Below are positions 10,501 to 22,830 of a stretch of DNA of 64,000 nt, piece by piece. The notes under the pieces are model-generated. The model saw nothing but the letters and a program-made list of their open reading frames with translations, did no database searches and was not told where the DNA came from. The translations under genes and the position numbers were made by a program. The stretch is from Archegozetes longisetosus (Eukaryota > Arthropoda > Arachnida > Sarcoptiformes > Trhypochthoniidae). Positions within the stretch are counted from its first letter, which is position 1. Every line of letters begins with the position of its first letter. Where the stretch lies: contig JAEMBT020000005.1 of assembly GCA_018873245.2 (NCBI GenBank), forward strand, positions 8,604,001-8,668,000, given 5' to 3'.

Positions 10501-13308
10501 TAATGGTTATACTATTTTTTCTTCACACTAATAGCTATCGAATGGTAGTTGTATTATAGAAAGACAACTATCTGACGCGAATACCGCTAATTTATTCACA
10601 AATATACGTTCGTGGTATCCCTCAAACACGACATGCCTCTACAAGTTTACAGCTCACGATCCAAAAGATTTAATTTCTTTGGAATTTTCGTGGTTCCGCA
10701 TAGAGAGAGTCACTTTATGTCAAGAAAGCGTTCGCCTTTTTGATGGTCTCGAACCTGACATGTCGACACTAATGACACGCCTCTGCGATATGAATAGACC
10801 TCAAGTCAGTCTAAGCTTAAGATCATTTTACAGATTCTTGTCCAAATAGATCTATTTTCATTACACATTCCGTCCTGTTTTTATAGCTATTTATATTAGA
10901 CTTATAGAAATCTGACACAATTTTTTCTGTCTATCAGAGCGGAGCTACAAAAACAACTTACGTTACTTCAGGACCTGCCCTAGTCGTCCAATTTTCGAGC
11001 TCGATTGGCTCTTTGGATGGATCATCAATTAATTATGGATTCGATGTTCGACTGATCCCACCGCAGAATGATCACGATCTAAATGACATCTCGAAATCGT
11101 GTTCAAAACACATAACTCCGGACACAATGACTTCAGGTTCTGTGGGTTGGAATTATGAGGATTTTAATAAAAGCCAGTCGAGTACTGGTCCAATACAGTG
11201 TAACCTAACTTTTGATGCATCTCCTCTGCAACATGGAAGAGTTAATGTGTCGATGTATTCGCCGTTCACGCTCAGCAATTGCAGTCAATGCAACGAATCG
11301 CATTTGGGAAGAATTGTAGTCTACCGTAATATTGATAGCGCGCACCCCATGCAGTCATTATGCTATTGTAAATTGTCTCGAGGTCTGGACACATCATATG
11401 TGATATCAAATGGAGCGCAAATGATTATATCACTCCAATTAGGGGCGGAATGGGGAGCACAACAACATCATTTCGCTCCAATACAAGTGAGTCTTTCCTT
11501 CACTACTACCCTCACTACAAGTCAAGCATCCAATCTCTAGTCCATGTTCTCAAAAATGGATATTATATTTGATAGTAGTACTAAAACACACAATTCAGAC
11601 TTTTGCAAATATTGGCTTTTTCATGAAAAATTTGTTTTCTTTCTTGCTATCTCTTATGTTTACTTTTCAACCTTTTTCTCTCTTATGTACTTTTTCCATC
11701 TCTTCTTCCATTCAAAAAGAAAAGAATTTCTTGCACTTAACAGTAAGTCTTGTACACCCTAAAACTTAATAATCGGCGATAGATACGGATAGCGTCTAAT
11801 GGAGAGCTCGTTCCTGTGCTTTTAAAGCATGTTTCGTATGACATACACTATTAGCTATTGAAATATGTACATAATGTGCTTTTATAAATATAAGAATAAG
11901 GCCTTAGATACATATATACACATCACTTTACTCTAGTTGCTGTCGACCATTAATAAGTTTCTAACTATACTTTTGTGAGGAAAAACTCAAATCGAGAGTT
12001 TATTGTAAGTTGTCTTTAGACGAAATAACTTTTCCTTTAGAATAAGTTTGTATTGGACCAAAATAATTAATGTTTTATATAAGCAAGATGAAAGCAATGT
12101 CTGACAAAATAATTATTTTGTGTGTGGATTCTTATACCCGAAAGAGCACTTCAGAATTCTTCTAATGATAGACAGACAAACTAAAATTGTTTTGTCTTTT
12201 GATTGCTCAACATTTTAGGTCATATATCGATTTTTTAGTGATACTCGTTGTGGTCCAAACGAAATTCTTACTCCACAACTTCAAGGGGTACTTAATTTTC
12301 CATTCAATTCAGATGTTGATTCAGATAAGAAATTAATTAAGTGGTTATACGAGGGCGAAGGAGTGAAGAGTAAGAGCGAACCGGTGTTCTGTATGTGGAA
12401 GTTACCACCGTTTCCCCAACTAGACGTAGCGTTTAGGGTCGAACATATAAATTGTACAACAGATTTCTTACTGATAAGAGACGTTCAGATCTGTCCGCAA
12501 TGGTCTACATCTACACATCAATCAAAACAAAATTCTCAGCAAAGCCCAAATCGAAGAGATATAATAATTAAAAGCGAAGACATACCTTCTCAACACGAAA
12601 GTGTATCTCGTAATAGTTATTCGAGTAATGTGATTACTATATATTACGGCAGTACAAACCCTTCTAACGGTAGTCTTCTTCTGCTCAAATACACTCAACT
12701 AAAACTATTGCTACCGATTTCATCAGGCGATCAATTGGTACCTATGGGTCGCAATTGTGAATTTCTCTGCACCAATCCTCCGGCTTGTTTGAAACAAGAA
12801 TTGGTGAGTCATTTGAGAGTGTTTACCACAGAATTAAGTTGAATTGTTTTAGTTGTTGTCAAGTTTACTTTTGAGATTTCACATTAAAAGCGATTTTATT
12901 TGAAAAGAAAGTAATATGAAAACCGTTTCACAGCCTAATAAATGACGTGAAACCCTTTGATATATAAGTTTATGAACAAAAAACAAGTGCTAAAACGTGT
13001 GCTAAAGCAAGATAATAAACTTATATATGAGGTTCAAAATGATAATCTAGACTAAATTTTTGAAATATCTATTTGAAAATAAGGTTTGCAATGGTGTGGC
13101 CAACTGTCCAGGATTAGGGTCAGGCGGTCGTAAGGGTGAAGACGAAGATGAAGCCATGTGTAAGCGAACAAATTACTGGAGTCTACTTATGAAAGAGTCG
13201 ACTGCTTTGTTAGCTGTTGCTTTAGCTGCTTTTCTAATCTTATGCTTCATCACATTTACGTCAATTTGTGTCTGTAGAAGAATGAGAAAAAAGAGACAAC
13301 GCTTTTAA
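7585..13308 (+). CDS. LEV-10-like type I membrane protein, CUBx5-LDLa-TM (paralogue 1)
   Basis: Ten exons: 7585-7690, 7780-8043, 8170-8436, 8786-8822, 9045-9242, 9383-9527, 10535-10804, 10938-11486, 12219-12803, 13084-13308. All introns are GT-AG and phase-consistent, and the total of 2646 nt encodes 881 residues. Residues 1-26 are a signal peptide. CUB domains start near Cys41, Cys194, Cys345, Cys484 and Cys623; CUB2 has the classic YPGIYSRNLRC and FDYVRIYDG motifs. A diverged LDLa spans about 796-833 (VCNGVANCPG...GEDEDEAMC), split by the last intron. A transmembrane helix covers ~847-871, leaving only ten basic cytoplasmic residues. This is the domain order of nematode LEV-10, an extracellular scaffold that clusters acetylcholine receptors, so a synaptic surface role is inferred. 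CUB5 carries a Ser/Gln/Asn-rich insertion. The ATG and signal exon are the least certain parts. Confidence 0.85.
9988..10144. mobile_element. Pogo/Tigger-like MITE in intron 6 of the first CUB gene
   Basis: The left end CAGTTGTATCTCAGTATAGA and the reverse complement of the right end (CAGTAATACCACAATATAGC) match at about 17 of 23 positions. The inside is rich in GTTATAGTGAA/GTTACA motifs typical of Tigger-type termini. A TA precedes the left end but TT follows the right, so the TA duplication is degraded. The open frame at 9940-10149 is a by-product of this element. Confidence 0.5.
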
Positions 13309-15242
13309 AAGTCAAACCAACCAAATCAGAGTCAATTTTAAAAGCAGTTCTTTTTCACACTCTCGAATCAATGGTAAATCAAGTGAGTTATTGACGAAAT
13401 GATTGCGTCAAAAATCTATTTGTAATGCCCTGAGGGCATAGTTCAGTACTATTCAATTTGGGCGAAAGTTTCAGTTTAGCATAAGTTAAACTTCTCTGCA
13501 GTACTTCAGTAATGAACGAGTATTTGTGCCCAACTGATAAACAGTTTAACGTTAACGCGCATCAGATTATATTTTCTATTGAATGCAGGCATCAATTGAA
13601 AGTAAAGCTTCTTTTCATCAGACTCTGCCTTCTCATTGACAACAGTTCATCAGTTGATCTTCTTTTGTAGAGGAGAGAAATAAGTTTTAGAATAGAGTGT
13701 GCAGTGTGTGTGAGCCTAAGAGCGCTTCACTTGCGTTACGTTCAGTTGCATTCACTCGACTGCATATGTTTATTATTGCGATGTGAAAGATGTGAAAGCA
13801 ATCAAACAGCATCTCTTTTTCATATTATCCTAACTGCTCCTCCACTTGCCTCTGAGCTAAACCTAATGCAAAAAGTGGCTCAAACTTTGACATTATTCAA
13901 ATTCTAAACACCTTTTCCTTCAACAATCAAAATATAAATGACATCAACCGAAAAGAAACCCTTTTCTGCAAAGTTTATTCAATTTTTTCGCTCTCATATC
14001 CCAGAAAATTATGGATAAATGATATTATCCAATATAAGAGAATAGTAAGAAATAAAAAATTGTTCGTTTGACCCATTTTTCAAGTTATCCAATCCAATAA
14101 ACATATAATTTTTGTAATATAAGATTTTTTTGAAATGTAAAAATGTCAATTTCTATAAGTTGTTTGTAAAATAAACAGATGTATTGCGCTAACTTTTTTA
14201 ATTAAAGTCATCAATTATTAAAGATATTAGACCTCTTTATTTATTACACTAGTCCTTTTTCGTCAGATTTGAAATTTTATTCAGTACTTTGTTACTAAAG
14301 ATTTAAAAGGTCTTTCATGTTCAGTGCTTTATGAAGAGGTTTGTGATAAGAACCGCCTCACATCAAAAGTTTGACTAAACTATCGATTTTAAATGATTGG
14401 TTTGTATGTAAAATAAACCAAATCTATTTGTGCATATCTAGAGTACAAAGGGATTGAATAAAAGAGATTAAAATTTGATTTAATTTGAACAAAGATTTTG
14501 ATTAAGATGAATAATAATAAAATGAATTACTACATATTTGATATTAATTATTTAACACGTTTTTGTTTGTTTATTTTAGGCTTTATTCCCCTTATCAAAG
14601 TTTACATACACAATAAATTTGACCGATGTTTTACAAGCAGGCAGATGAAAATCCTATTACAACTCCTATAACATCTTCCCTCAGATCAAAGCTAATCAGT
14701 AGTAAGCAAAAGTCCTATTCAATTTCATAATTCAAGCCCTGAAAAGCGAATTTTTTTGGTTCAATTTACTCCGATAATTTACTTTTAATTCAAGGAAAAT
14801 ACCAATCAATCAACTACACTGCAACGAACAACATAAAAAGCTTGGATATCTGTTCAGAAATCATTTTTGGAATTTTGCATAAACATTGTCAAATAAATGT
14901 TAGTTCAAATATCGGAATGCGTTTATATAGTTATTTAAGTAGATTTTATCGCGAAATCTTCCATGTATTGTTGCGAATAGCTCATTCAAATTTGAGTTTA
15001 GGTTCGACTGAATAGCACCTATAGTGAGCGTCATTTGCAACAGTTAAATACTGCTAGTTTGCTTTCTCAAGCTTTTCGTTCAGCTTTTATTTATCATTCT
15101 CTTTCGTACTTTTCAATTCAATCAAATTGCAATATCGATTCCATATCTAGCCTTCAAAATTAACGTTAAGAAGTTCAAAATATCTTCAAAGAAAGTGAAA
15201 TAAAATATGAAATATCTTTGAAGGATATTCATACAAATTGTT
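13309..15242. other. Intergenic spacer between first CUB gene and intronless membrane-protein gene
   Basis: No gene is supported. A candidate polyadenylation signal AATAAA at 14051-14056 could serve the upstream gene, though it lies ~740 bp past the stop. Upstream of the next gene there is a TTTATATAG sequence near 14920, with no clear initiator. Confidence 0.5.
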
Positions 15243-16601
15243 TTGACTATGGATATGATTACGCATTGTTTGATAACATGTCAAGTGTTTCTATCAATAA
15301 TTTGCACAAAATATGCAGAAACTAGTGATGACATACCAGACCTCTGCGATCACTTTGCGAGATTTGATTGTTTGACACAATATATGAAAATTGTTGGCTC
15401 GAAAAGAAACTTAATGTTTTTTGTTACTAGTGGTGGGTACTATTGGATGTTAGATGCGGTCCAAACACCATCAATTAGTAATACAAAAGGAAAACTACCG
15501 AATGGTTTCAGACGAGGAGATGCGGCATTTTTCAGAGATTGGAAATCATGTAATAACGTGGAATCAGCTGCACAACTCATAGTTGTAGAGAATTTCGAGA
15601 ACGAAACTGATAGATTAGAAGCTGAAAAATTTATGATTTATTTCATTGAGAACAATACCTGGAGCTCTCCAAAACCTATCAGACAAGACAAAGTTCTCAA
15701 GTATATTCTCAAAACTAATTACTCAAAAATCGATGCTATTGTCAACTTCGGTAACATAAGAGTTGGTCCTTTCGCTAATGCATTCAAAGACGATTTCTTG
15801 TATATATTTACTACTCGAACGATTAATTCGTTCAATGAATATTATTACTTTGCGATAAGTTACGAAGACTGCCCGACTGGTGTTTCTTCAGGTACAGGAG
15901 GAAATGCCAAGATTTTTGATTACATTCCTGTTAAAAAATATCTTTGGACAATGAATAAACCAATTGATGCCGCCTTTGTGTACACCGACTATCCGGACGC
16001 TAAAAAAGATGTTGGACCGAAATTTGCTGATATTAGTATTTTTCAAGAGAACGCAAATTACCAGTTCAATACGCAATTAGATTCAGCACTTAATGGAATC
16101 TTCGATTTTGACAACCTGTTAATCCACTACTATTCAACATTTTTCGGATGTGCGCTTGGGATCACACCAGAACTTCCACTTATACCGACCGATGTGCTGA
16201 TGAGTTCAAACTTAAATACTAGTAATACCATTAATACGGTATACACTGAAACCAATAGACTCGTGGATCAAACAGAATCCAAAACTGTCGGTTGGATTCC
16301 AGAACACACTCATGAAGTGTTTGAAAGTAATGACGACTACACTTATAAATACTCTCTTATTAGCATTTTATTAGTGGTAACAACTGTTTCAGTGTTACTG
16401 ACTATAAGCGTGTTAATCGTTCTCGTCATGAAGAAGCGTAAGAGTCATGACAATCAGGACAATCAACAGATTGCAAATATTAAGACTGAAGACAGACAGC
16501 CAACAGTTAAAGGATTCAAAGTGAAGAGCTCAAAATCTGGAATGTTAGCCGAAAATGAAAGTAATTTAAAAGCCAAATTGAGTTGCTCAACAAACGAATG
16601 A
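15243..16601 (+). CDS. Intronless type I membrane protein, family not recognised
   Basis: A single uninterrupted frame encodes 452 residues. A hydrophobic N-terminus (residues ~5-22, ITHCLITCQVFLSIICTKYA) looks like a signal peptide. Residues 370-396 (YSLISILLVVTTVSVLLTIS onward) form one transmembrane helix, followed by KKRK and a 56-residue charged, Ser/Lys-rich tail. The ectodomain has paired cysteines near its start (PDLCDHFARFDC), aromatic patches such as GGYYWMLD and RRGDAAFFRDW, and a few N-glycosylation sequons (NET, NNT). I recognise no domain. Two in-frame ATGs (codons 1 and 3) could start it. It lies between the two CUB/LDLa genes on the same strand and follows a ~1.9 kb spacer. 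An AATAAA at 16682-16687 sits ~80 bp after the stop. Lack of introns next to intron-rich neighbours could mean a retrocopy or a lineage-specific family. Confidence 0.75.
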   Translation: MTMDMITHCLITCQVFLSIICTKYAETSDDIPDLCDHFARFDCLTQYMKIVGSKRNLMFFVTSGGYYWMLDAVQTPSISNTKGKLPNGFRRGDAAFFRDWKSCNNVESAAQLIVVENFENETDRLEAEKFMIYFIENNTWSSPKPIRQDKVLKYILKTNYSKIDAIVNFGNIRVGPFANAFKDDFLYIFTTRTINSFNEYYYFAISYEDCPTGVSSGTGGNAKIFDYIPVKKYLWTMNKPIDAAFVYTDYPDAKKDVGPKFADISIFQENANYQFNTQLDSALNGIFDFDNLLIHYYSTFFGCALGITPELPLIPTDVLMSSNLNTSNTINTVYTETNRLVDQTESKTVGWIPEHTHEVFESNDDYTYKYSLISILLVVTTVSVLLTISVLIVLVMKKRKSHDNQDNQQIANIKTEDRQPTVKGFKVKSSKSGMLAENESNLKAKLSCSTNE

Positions 16602-16681
16602 TAAAAAGCAGATATTTATTGATAAGTAGCAACCTTAAGAATTGCACAAAGCTTTCAGTGCTGTATCATAAAGCTTAATTG

Positions 16682-16687
16682 AATAAA
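16682..16687 (+). promoter_or_regulatory. Candidate polyadenylation signal of the intronless membrane-protein gene
   Basis: AATAAA about 80 bp after the TGA stop, at normal distance for an animal 3' end; a GT-containing stretch follows. No other hexamer lies nearer the stop. Confidence 0.45.
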
Positions 16688-17476
16688 ACGTAACAAATAT
16701 TTAGTGACAGACTTTTGTAATTGACTCTAGTGTTTAAATTATGCTGCCTTACGGGTGGAACAGATCTGTGGAAGAAGTAGACTAAATTAGCCATTGTTCG
16801 CATAATAGACCTGTTTCTCGTCTAACACTGTTGAGTGTAATTCTTCAAGAATTGAAATCATTTTTTAGGTCTGATATATTTTTGTCTTAGAACTCATTAA
16901 TGTGAGCACAACTTATTAGAAAAAATGAATTATTTTGCGTCTCATGAAAAAGATCGTAACAATAGCTTTTGAAAAAGTTAGTAAAACAGATTCGCTTTCA
17001 TAAGAGTATTCGTTTGCCTGAAAAGTGTTTTAATAATGACGCTGTAAGTGGATTTAAATACTATTGTCTTATGCGAACGCATATTCCATTGTTGTGACAT
17101 ATTTTATACTTATTTGCACAACTAATTAATTTAGCTTAAATTCTGAAGCATATGCAAAATGATTCGGTTTCTCCCTCTCATATCATTGTGTGGAATGCAA
17201 ATCATAATTTACTTTAGACATGGATTGCACTAACAATTTAATTAAAGCAAATTAGACTCAACCTTATAACTAATATTTGCAACTTTTTGCTCTAACTTTT
17301 GTTAATTTCGCTAATCACCTCGTCTGTTACTATGGTGTTCACTGTATTTTATCAAAATGCAGTTCACTTCATCTACTACTTCAAGCCTTTTATTTACATT
17401 AAGGCATAGAGTATTACATCCGGTCATTTAGTGCAAATTTTCATGGCAAGACAATTATTTGTTGAGATGTAGGCAA

Positions 17477-17572
17477 AAAGCTACCTATAATTTACAAAGA
17501 GCATTGACAAAGCTACCCATAATTTACAAAGAGCATTGACAAAGCTACCCGTAATTTACAAAGAGCATTGAC
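17477..17572 (+). repeat. Tandem repeat, three near-identical 32 bp units
   Basis: Three copies of a 32 bp unit (AAAGCTACC...TTACAAAGAGCATTGAC) differ at only one or two positions (CTATAAT, CCATAAT, CCGTAAT). The low divergence suggests recent expansion. No coding frame uses it. Confidence 0.9.
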
Positions 17573-18948
17573 TAACATATATTTCATAAGTCACTGCAAT
17601 CTATGTCTACAGTCTATAAGACTTTCTTCCAAATTACCCTCAAGTTCAAGTGCTTCACTATTAACAATCAATAATGTGTTACCATTTGCCAACTTCTTAG
17701 ATGTGTTTTCAATTGCTGTGACGCTATTGAGTTTTCGTTAGGACTTATTTTTATGCTGTGGTGGCAATCAATTCGGCGAGAAATTAATTATGTTTGCACT
17801 TCTATATGAATCGTTCAACTTTTACTTTGCACTGAACTTAAGCTGTTGACCAAAATAATTGAACTGAACAAGTTTTCAGGATCTAATATATTATTATCGA
17901 AAAGTTGTCTCGCACCAAAACTACTTATCAAACATCTACATCACTGCTCAACCCTTACTTTTGCCAGTTGAAACTTTATTAATTTGATGCTTTTGTTTAA
18001 CTTATTTGTTCATAATGAACAGTTCTTAGCTCATAATTCAAAGATTAGGGCGTTTTCTTCTTAAAATAATAATTTGTTCAAATGCAAGACTGACTGCTTT
18101 TGTTGTAAGTCTACATTTGCTTTACTATTGCGTGGCAAACATTATTCGATGCCAGCGTTGTTTAAGATTTTGTTTCCAGAATAGTTAAAAGACTTATTTA
18201 AATACAGAATAGATTGAACTAAGAGCTAATAAATAATTTATTCGAAAACTATCTCCATATTTTTAAATAATGACTCACTTTACAAAGTTTCGTAAAGCTA
18301 TATTGACTTAAATTTGATTTAATCTCAAGTTAACTTTCTCATTTATTATTAATTATTGTTTATTTTATAAATCGAGCAATCAAAGTATGACAAAAATCAA
18401 CCACAGAATATAAGAATATCTTATTTAATAATGTTTTTAACGTTTATGACAAAGTTCATTTTGAAACTGTGACTAAATTAGATAAAACTGGAACATGGAT
18501 TCAACTCTAGCATTCTTATTCTGTTATGCTTGTCTTTATTAGATTGATTCCATATATGGTAATTTGATTTAGAATTGCTCGAATTTTTATCGAATATAGA
18601 GTGCTCATCAATTTGACAGTTAAGCCTTTAGTATTGGCTGATTTTCTTTTCTCATTAGACACAACTCTTTTTTGAAGGCAGCTCAAATCGATTATCTCTA
18701 ACTTATTTGAAAGACTTGTATACAATTGAATTATGGTCTTTTTCGGAGAACAGATTTCCTAATCGATCAAATTTTCAGATTCTCGGAACTCGTCAATTAA
18801 AACATACTCTAATAGTCTGTACTCTTAAAGTGAATACGTTAATCAACAAATTGCGGCACATTTAGAATTTATTGATTAGTAAATTTGTGATACCCTAATC
18901 TTTGTAGTAAACATATTGCATGACGTGTACTAAAAATTAACTTAAAAC

Positions 18949-19398
18949 TAGTGATGATTCGATCCTAGCTTTTAAATTTCGATTTTATTCCGATTACGAT
19001 TCCTCATGAAAACATTTTATTTTGATTCAATTTCGATTCAATTCTAATTCCGATCCTAATTTTATTTTGAATTAGTAGCTTAAAACAGGATAGAATTAGA
19101 ATAATATTATTTCATAAAAAAAACAAAACGCTTTATTATTTTAGTAAATCATTTATAAAGATGTCAAAAGTAAATGCACAAAATAAAGGATCAAAATTTA
19201 ATTTTAATTATTTTCCATTAATAATTGAGTAATTGTATCAACTTATGAGTGGACTATCATTTATTTTTATTTTGATAAAGGCTTAAAATACTGTTGTTTT
19301 CACATCTGTTTCTATTTTAATTCCAATTCCTTGGAGATTTCATAATTTCGATTCTATTCCGATTCCGATTCCGATTCTACAGAATCGAATCATCACTA
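18949..19398. mobile_element. hAT-type MITE with 8 bp target duplication
   Basis: Inverted ends: TAGTGATGATTCGAT begins at 18949 and ATCGAATCATCACTA ends at 19398. Identical 8 bp CTTAAAAC copies flank it at 18941-18948 and 19399-19406. Sub-terminal regions on both sides contain many diverged copies of GATTCCGATT/TTCGATT, a typical transposase-binding-type array. The interior is AT-rich with no coding capacity. Confidence 0.9.
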
Positions 19399-19543
19399 CT
19401 TAAAACTCATGACCATCTCTTTAAACTGTAACACTATTCTGAATTTAAGTTTAGTTTAAAAGTAAAACAACTGTGTACTTTTAATATATTAAATCATTCG
19501 AAAAAGAGACTCTTAAGTGATATAAGTGACTCTTACAATTGAA

Positions 19544-19751
19544 ACTTGATAATTGTTTATAGAAACAAGATAAAGGCCTCTGCTGTGCACATCAATTTGT
19601 CTCTGAATTTGATTTATAATTTGCTTTGATTACTATATTGAATATTCTATAAGTTTGTCTATATTCCCTATATTATGATCTAATGGAAATATGCAATGTA
19701 AACGCATTACTTCTGGTTGCTGTCAAGGATTATTATGTTTTTGAGTGTATA
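19544..19751 (+). repeat. Dispersed ~200 bp MITE-like family, copy 1
   Basis: One of four same-orientation copies (others near 21693, 44929, 49720). The shared skeleton is an ACTTAATAA-type start, AGCAACAAG, TTTGATTTnTAATTTGCTTTGATT, TATGATCTGATG, GGTTGCTGTCAAGGATTATT, then TTGAGTGTATA. This copy lacks a segment after TGCTGTG. The start and end are imperfect inverted repeats of each other (ACTTAATAA..GA..GCAAC). Confidence 0.7.
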
Positions 19752-21298
19752 AATAAAGCTATAATTACTCCTTTTTCTCATAACTTATTCAATTTAAGCT
19801 ACTTTGAGTAGATGGAAGTTCTCAACTAAAAGCTAGATTTTAACGCCTGAAAAATATATGTTCTAAATAATAAAAGCCAAATATTTGTCAGAAACTATAA
19901 TTTCTATTTTGAATTTCATTCAAATAAGCTCTGAGGAGACTTTAGAGACCAAGTTGTATAAATTGATGGTTAGCTACTCTATAATCAATCATAGCTTAAT
20001 GCGATACAAACATTGAATCTATGAATTTTATCGTTTTTATATTCAAATTTGGTATTTTCAAGTCAAATAAGAGAAGTTTATTCAACTACTGGCAAAGCCC
20101 ACTAATATAATTGTTTTTCTATTGTTACATTTTTCAGTATAGACTCTAGATTTTCATATCACAGCAGTACATGTCTTTATTACTTTGAAAATTTTCTAGA
20201 ATTTATCATTCAAATGTTTCCGAAGTAATTTAAATGACTCAATAGGAATTTGAAAAATTTATGTAATAATGGAGATTGCAAATAACTTTGAAATTTGCTC
20301 TCATTAAGAATGCTTTTAGTTTGAGTGATCGTTTTGAAATCGCGTTCAAAATTATCCGCTAAAGTAATGTTTGGAATGAATTTCTTTGTGTAGGACTTTC
20401 TAAAATTTTAGTCTAACAGATTGAGCAATAGTACGATTTTTAAAGGAAAATATTACCGATTCTCTAATGTTTATTTAGATGACAAATTTTGCTTTGAATA
20501 ACTATAATTTTAAAGTTAACTCACTCAGACTGACATATTGGGCAAAAATAAAGAAACTTTTCTGCAGAAAAACATATTTAATGCATAATATTTTCGTATT
20601 AAGTATAGAAAGAAAATGCTATGGACTTCTTGGATATACAAATAAGTTGATTATAACCGACAGCTCGGAAAATATGATATCAAAAATTTAATAGACAAGG
20701 CATTCATTCAAAGACTCAGTCATAGTGAAGTGGATTTTTATGAGTGGTTGAGTTAGATTACAAATTATTAGAGTTAATATAAAGGGATGGAGTAGTCTCA
20801 CAATTGAAGCTTTATGAGATAGCAACGAAAAAGTCAGTTTTGCTATCTTTTAACTTCTAAGTAGCAGAGATTTTACGGCAGTGGCAGTCATTCTGATTGT
20901 AATTCTCTGTTTTTCTGCTTGATAGCCTGAGACAAATTATATTTCGCAACGTCGCCATCACGATAATAAAATCAATCAACTGAAAAAGTGTCACTCTATG
21001 ATTTGTTCTAAGTTACCAAAACTGATAGAGAAAGTGAAAAAGGAGAAAACCAAAGCTCTAAATTAGATGGAAAGAATCTGCTGAGTATTAATAATCCACA
21101 CCATGATATATGTTCTCTCTATTCCAGTTCTACTTTTTCATATCTTTCTTTAAATCGAAATAACTATTCCTTCTCTCAATCAATTTATTGTTTATATTAA
21201 AGTTAGGCTACGCCTCAGCGAATAATTCATTTTAGAGACTAATCACATTTTATCGTCCGCTTTGTACTGAAAGAAAAAATTTTTAATTCTTTCAATGA

Positions 21299-21342
21299 GA
21301 GGTCAATTGAAAGGTCAATTGAAGGGTCAATTGAAGGGTCAC
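21299..21342 (+). repeat. Tandem repeat of a ~14 bp unit
   Basis: About three and a half copies of AGGTCAATTGAAGG, differing at single bases. It lies in gene-free DNA. Confidence 0.8.
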
Positions 21343-21692
21343 TTACAAGTTTTAAAATGTGATGAAACATAAGTTCTGTAAGAAAATAATAGCTTTCAGT
21401 GATCACATATTTGAGCTAAACAAAATGGAAATTCAACTGAAATTATTTGTTCTCAAATAATGTTCATAAAAATTGATGAACAGCAACGCGACTCGTATTA
21501 ACTCATCAAAAGTGATTTACTCTTTCAATCGAGTGAAAAATTGACGACAGTTTGAGAAACAAACGAATGAAGTAGAAAACGAAAACTTTTGGTCATTTTA
21601 TATTTAGGATATTGTTTGATAGGGATCTTAGCGTAATTGGTTATGATTTATCAAAATAAATATTAAATCAATGAAAAGGAGTACAGTTGCAA

Positions 21693-21909
21693 ACTTAATC
21701 GCTGATAGCAACAAGAAAAGCGATTGCTGTGTCAACCTGCCCGTGACGCGCATCAGTCTATTGCCAAATTTGATTTCTGATTTGCTTTGAATACACCAAA
21801 TATTCCATAAGTTGCCCAACGTACTTTACATTGTGATCTGATGGCAAGCATGCCATGGCAACTTATCACTTCTAGTTACTATCAAGGATTATTAAGTATT
21901 TGAGTATAT
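21693..21909 (+). repeat. Dispersed ~200 bp MITE-like family, copy 2
   Basis: Starts ACTTAATCGCTGATAGCAAC and ends with TACTATCAAGGATTATTAAGT then TTGAGTATAT. The TTTGATTTCTGATTTGCTTTG block and the TGTGATCTGATGG block align with the other copies. No coding capacity. Confidence 0.7.
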
Positions 21910-22670
21910 GCTATCTACTTATAGTGTCTCTAATTTGATTTAATGGATTTGGTGTGACAACAAATAAATATAAGAAATACTAACCACGTTATGCTTTTAG
22001 AAAAAAGTGAAATGTATCACATTAACACAAATTAAGATGAAGCACATAATTCTTAATTAATGTTGCGTTGAGCTCGTGTTTTTTGAATTAATCAACAACA
22101 CGATACACATTATTTTATTATTTAATAAAATATTATCAATAGTAACAAGCCATTAAAGATCAATGTTAGGGAATAGTGAGCACTTTCGTTATTGCTTTTC
22201 TACTTTTTGTTCTTTCTCTCGTGCATTGAGTGCATATGAACTCAACTTTCAATTGGTTATACTTGTGATGAGTTAGATTTCTCGCCAAACCAAGTCATGA
22301 ATACATTGAATAGAGTCGATGATTGTGCTGTTAGAGAGACGGCAATGAGTTGGGAGGAGAACATTAATTAACAAACGTCTGCTAAACAGATTAACAAAAT
22401 AACAAAAAAAGATGGTAAGAGACTATGCGAGACATGTTCTGGTATGAGTGTGAGCTGCATAATGAATCATTTGTGATACTACTGTCACACTATTGTGACA
22501 CAACTGAGTAAAGACTCAAAATAGAGTAGACTTAACTGTCATTTTCTCAAAGTATTGTATTCAGGGCTTCTCTATGTTGTGGAATCAGTGCTAAGCAGTG
22601 CTGTTTCTCGCTGAAATAACATTACAGATAGCACCTTATAGAACTAATCTAACCACGTGTCTGATAGCAG

Positions 22671-22727
22671 TATATATAAACTTCATATATCCTGGTATTA
22701 GATCATTAGATTGACTAACTTGTAAGT
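22671..22727 (+). promoter_or_regulatory. Possible core promoter: TATA box, initiator and nearby splice donor
   Basis: TATATATAAA at 22671-22680 is followed at about 32 bp by TCATTA (22703-22708), a fair arthropod initiator, and then by GTAAGT at 22722-22727. The arrangement would suit a short untranslated first exon on the plus strand. No coding sequence follows closely. It could belong to a non-coding RNA or to a distal promoter of the second CUB gene, but chance in AT-rich DNA is not excluded. Confidence 0.25.
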
Positions 22728-22734
22728 AACGCGT

Positions 22735-22830
22735 TTCACTTTATGTCTCAATTCTCGCATCGATGAGTTTATGTAATTAATTGCGACCACAAAGCTGTTT
22801 CGAGAATCGCACAACAATCGCTCTTTTCTT
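22735..22830 (+). repeat. Short dispersed repeat (relative at ~35490-35545)
   Basis: CTCGCATCGATGAGTT followed by TnAATT, GnGnCCA and CTGTTT is found both here and near 35493 in the same order. The match is about 55-60 bp long and diverged. Confidence 0.35.

Noticed and set aside
13704..13907. 67-codon frame downstream of the first CUB gene
   Set aside because: No motif, no splice context; likely chance.
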